In this document: positions 59,034 to 59,778 of the stretch, one piece after another
Layout of the letters: the number at the start of each line of letters is the position of its first letter
How positions within the stretch are numbered: the stretch's first letter is position 1
Program-made: the position numbers and the translations under genes
Notes under the pieces: model-generated
Databases searched by the model: none
What the model was told of the DNA's origin: nothing
The model's input: the letters and a program-made list of their open reading frames with translations, nothing else
NCBI GenBank assembly: GCA_016935695.1
Contig: JAFGQL010000100.1
Coordinates: 1 to 59,778, forward strand
Direction of reading: 5' to 3'
Length of the DNA: 59,778 bases
Source of the DNA: Spirochaetales bacterium
Lineage (GTDB): Bacteria; Spirochaetota; Spirochaetia; JC444; Marispirochaetaceae

Positions 59034-59684
59034 TTATTCTGCAAGTGCGACATCATCAGCAAGCCATATAGACGCTACGCCTGAACCGCCCTGGTCGCCG
59101 GTTGCTGCCATGCTTGCGCCGAATGCGAAATACACTGTACCTGTAAACGTCGAAGCATTGCCGCTTATATCGATGGTGATTGTTTCCCACTCAGTACTCA
59201 CGCCTAATCCACGGTTGACAGTACCTAATGCCGTATCACCATTGTCGAATGCTCCGCTTGGTTCTGTGTCATAGGCAAACACTTTCCAGTCCTTCCAGCC
59301 GATATCCCCTTGCTGTGCGAATAATTCGAATGTGAATGAAGCGTAATCTGCAAGAGTTGAGCCATCAGGTATTGTTAATTGTACGACTGGCGCACAGTTG
59401 TAGTTTCCGATTTCAACCTGCAACACATTATTGCCACTGCTTAAGGCATCGTCAATGATGGTTAGTGTTGCATCTGTTGCATCCCAACCCATGCTGGATA
59501 GAGTCGGGGTATCTTCAAAATCTTCAAGTGGAAGAATAACCGGTTCCGCTGTAGGTTCCGCAGTAGGTTCCGCTGTAGGCGCAGGTGTTGCCTCGGGCTC
59601 ATCATCATCTCCGCCGAACAGGTCGCAGCCCGCGAAACTGAGCACGAGCAGCAGTCCCAGCAAAAGAATCAAAAGTCTTTTCAT
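59034..59684 (-). CDS. Small lipoprotein with a beta-sandwich domain
   Basis: This 216-residue lipoprotein has a clear signal peptide and lipobox (LSFAGC, Cys20). An acidic stretch DLFGGDDDEPE and a low-complexity APTAEP linker (three 12-base repeats at 59542-59577) follow. The rest (about 50-216) has PLEDFEDTPT, LQVEIGNYNCAPVVQL, and YFAFGASMAATG, a jelly-roll that resembles carbohydrate-binding modules. No enzyme motif is seen. AAGGAG lies upstream of the ATG. It may bind glycan on the cell surface. Confidence 0.75.
   Translation of the reverse strand: MKRLLILLLGLLLVLSFAGCDLFGGDDDEPEATPAPTAEPTAEPTAEPVILPLEDFEDTPTLSSMGWDATDATLTIIDDALSSGNNVLQVEIGNYNCAPVVQLTIPDGSTLADYASFTFELFAQQGDIGWKDWKVFAYDTEPSGAFDNGDTALGTVNRGLGVSTEWETITIDISGNASTFTGTVYFAFGASMAATGDQGGSGVASIWLADDVALAE
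59542..59577 (-). repeat. 12-bp tandem repeat coding TAEP linker
   Basis: Three near-identical 12-base units (59542-59553, 59554-59565, 59566-59577; the middle one differs by one base) encode TAEP repeats in the lipoprotein linker. Copy number may vary between strains. Confidence 0.8.
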
Positions 59685-59778
59685 TATTGTCTCTCCTTGG
59701 TTTTAGACTAGTATGATATTGTCTCTCATGCTATGCCAAAACGGAATAAGAATTTTTACCTATGTTTCATAAAGAAAA

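Noticed and set aside
1-59778. tRNA, rRNA, CRISPR, insertion sequences or prophage.
   Set aside because: No cloverleaf with conserved tRNA bases, no rRNA cores, no spaced repeats, no transposase or integrase found by eye.

Overview
The window is ordinary chromosomal DNA from a free-living, Gram-negative-type bacterium. It most resembles a Spirochaetota (Spirochaetaceae-like) saprophyte. This rests on gene repertoire only: lax lipoproteins, binding-protein sugar ABC systems without local ATPases, a NspC/carboxynorspermidine-dehydrogenase polyamine route, a DUF4197 lipoprotein and a secreted metalloprotease/propeller protein. There is no rRNA, flagellar or other marker gene, so the assignment is an inference. 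I found no tRNA, rRNA, CRISPR array, insertion sequence or phage gene. No stretch of 300 bases lacks a gene; the largest gap (41925-42219) holds promoters and a structured RNA candidate.

Layout. 1-1482 (-): 5' part of a secreted FlgO-like/PPC-repeat protein that runs off the window. 1642-10530: the two dedicated norspermidine/spermidine enzymes (carboxynorspermidine dehydrogenase, then NspC) separated by a DUF4197 lipoprotein, a Cache-PAS-DUF294 sensor, an ActP-like symporter with its DUF485 subunit, and an unknown protein. 10565-19080: housekeeping and two-component genes (PNPOx-like, histidine kinase/response regulator, TtcA, Pth, GltS-type transporter, PlsC-like acyltransferase, SMP-30 lactonase).

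19097-34386 is a glycan-use locus. A GH26 beta-mannanase lipoprotein is divergent from a ROK repressor, and a nine-gene operon follows. The operon encodes two binding proteins (one a 989-residue fusion with carbohydrate-binding-like modules), two complete permease pairs, an NHL/TPR protein, a Yip1 membrane protein and a DUF5696 lipoprotein. Two similar 16-bp GTT-N10-AAC sites, one on the mannanase promoter and one on the transporter promoter, suggest the ROK protein co-regulates both. No ABC ATPase is in the window.

34513-51725 holds a low-GC DUF4424/YARHG protein, an MFS transporter, a YgiQ radical-SAM enzyme, a PAS/GGDEF/EAL protein with a degenerate GGDEF, a Cof-type phosphatase, transketolase behind a possible small RNA, an ArgD-type aminotransferase, two large envelope proteins of unknown role and RadA. 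51715-58994 holds a small CutA-like protein, a GH5 lipoprotein whose barrel is split by an inserted module, and a protein-glycosylation-like set. That set is a 1262-residue double GT-C glycosyltransferase, a GtrB/DPM-type donor synthase and a GtrA flippase. The window ends with a small lipoprotein.

A recurring feature is that several genes have no Shine-Dalgarno sequence but a good -10 hexamer 5-9 bases before the ATG, which suggests frequent leaderless transcripts.
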